DNA from: Gaiellasilicea sp035575835
GTDB lineage: Bacteria > Actinomycetota > Thermoleophilia > Gaiellales > Gaiellaceae
Reading direction: 5' to 3'
NCBI GenBank assembly: GCA_035575835.1
Contig: DATLXM010000053.1
Coordinates: 1 to 8,400 of the forward strand
Length of the DNA: 8,400 nt
Made by a program: the position numbers and the translations under genes. The notes under the pieces were generated by a model. That model searched no databases, was not told where the DNA came from, and saw only the letters and a list, made by a program, of their open reading frames with translations. Numbering within the stretch: position 1 is the stretch's first letter; each line of letters begins with the position of its first letter. Positions 8,279 through 8,400 of this stretch are shown here, piece by piece.

Positions 8279-8400
8279 CTACGGCGTGTGCACGGGGTAG
8301 CGCAGATGCGTGACGCCCACACCGGCGATGACTGTCGGATTCCCGAGAACGACCGGTGTGTTCGCGACGTGGTCGAACAGCCGCACTCCTGCGCCTAGCA
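8279..8400 (-). CDS. RibD C-terminal/dihydrofolate-reductase-like protein (C-terminal fragment at window edge)
   Basis: Only the last 39 residues and a TAG stop (complement of 8279-8281) are in the window. They begin LGAGVRLFDHV and end VGVTHLRYPVHTP. The pattern G-x-G-x-R-L-F-D followed by GVTHLRY is characteristic of the C-terminus of small dihydrofolate-reductase-family proteins (RibD C-terminal domain). These are NADPH-dependent-fold proteins, often of unknown substrate and common in actinobacteria. The gene reads toward the MFS gene and is not part of the catabolic cluster. The short visible length limits certainty about the subfamily. Confidence 0.7.
   Translation of the reverse strand, partial: LGAGVRLFDHVANTPVVLGNPTVIAGVGVTHLRYPVHTP

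Noticed and set aside
7446..8322. Minus-strand frames (about 244 and 252 codons) covering the MFS 3' half and the gap to its right
   Set aside because: Arg/Gly/Glu-rich translations without motifs, antisense to clear membrane segments.

Overview
The window is very GC-rich, gene-dense, and strongly biased to codons ending in C or G (CTC, GTC, ATC, GAG). Six of the seven complete protein genes have GTG as their most likely start. This fits a high-GC actinobacterium-type genome. A Thermoleophilia-like lineage is a guess from codon style only; no marker gene is present.

The locus is a divergent catabolic cluster arranged around one short, unusually AT-rich intergenic region (3268-3370). Leftward (minus strand) are a DoeB-like zinc deacylase (2245-3267), a ceramidase-fold protein (881-2248) and a galactonate-dehydratase-like enolase-superfamily enzyme that runs off the left edge (1-884). 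Rightward (plus strand) are a second enolase-superfamily enzyme (3371-4501), a class III aminotransferase resembling glutamate-1-semialdehyde aminomutase (4530-5828), a second DoeB-like deacylase (5825-6859) and an MFS transporter (6861-8147). Beyond this unit, a convergent minus-strand gene for a RibD/dihydrofolate-reductase-like protein enters from the right edge; only its last 39 residues are visible.

Genes within each arm are joined by 4-base GTGA stop/start overlaps, a 1-base gap, or, at one junction, an 11-codon mini-frame bridging two such overlaps inside a small tandem repeat. Each arm is therefore very likely one translationally coupled transcript. The central region holds two similar 12-bp palindromes with a GT-NN-AC core, 18 bp apart. 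They look like paired operators for a GntR-type regulator whose gene is not in the window.

Functionally, both arms contain one enolase-superfamily member and one DoeB-like deacylase. The deacylases are paralogues, and the rightward one keeps the sequence signatures I associate with N-acetyl-diaminobutyrate deacetylase of ectoine degradation. The visible part of the cluster lacks the ectoine hydrolase and semialdehyde dehydrogenase and adds two sugar-acid-dehydratase-type enzymes. I infer a pathway for an N-acylated amino or hydroxy acid: transport, amide hydrolysis, dehydration and transamination. No characterised pathway that I know has this gene set, and the substrate cannot be read from sequence alone.
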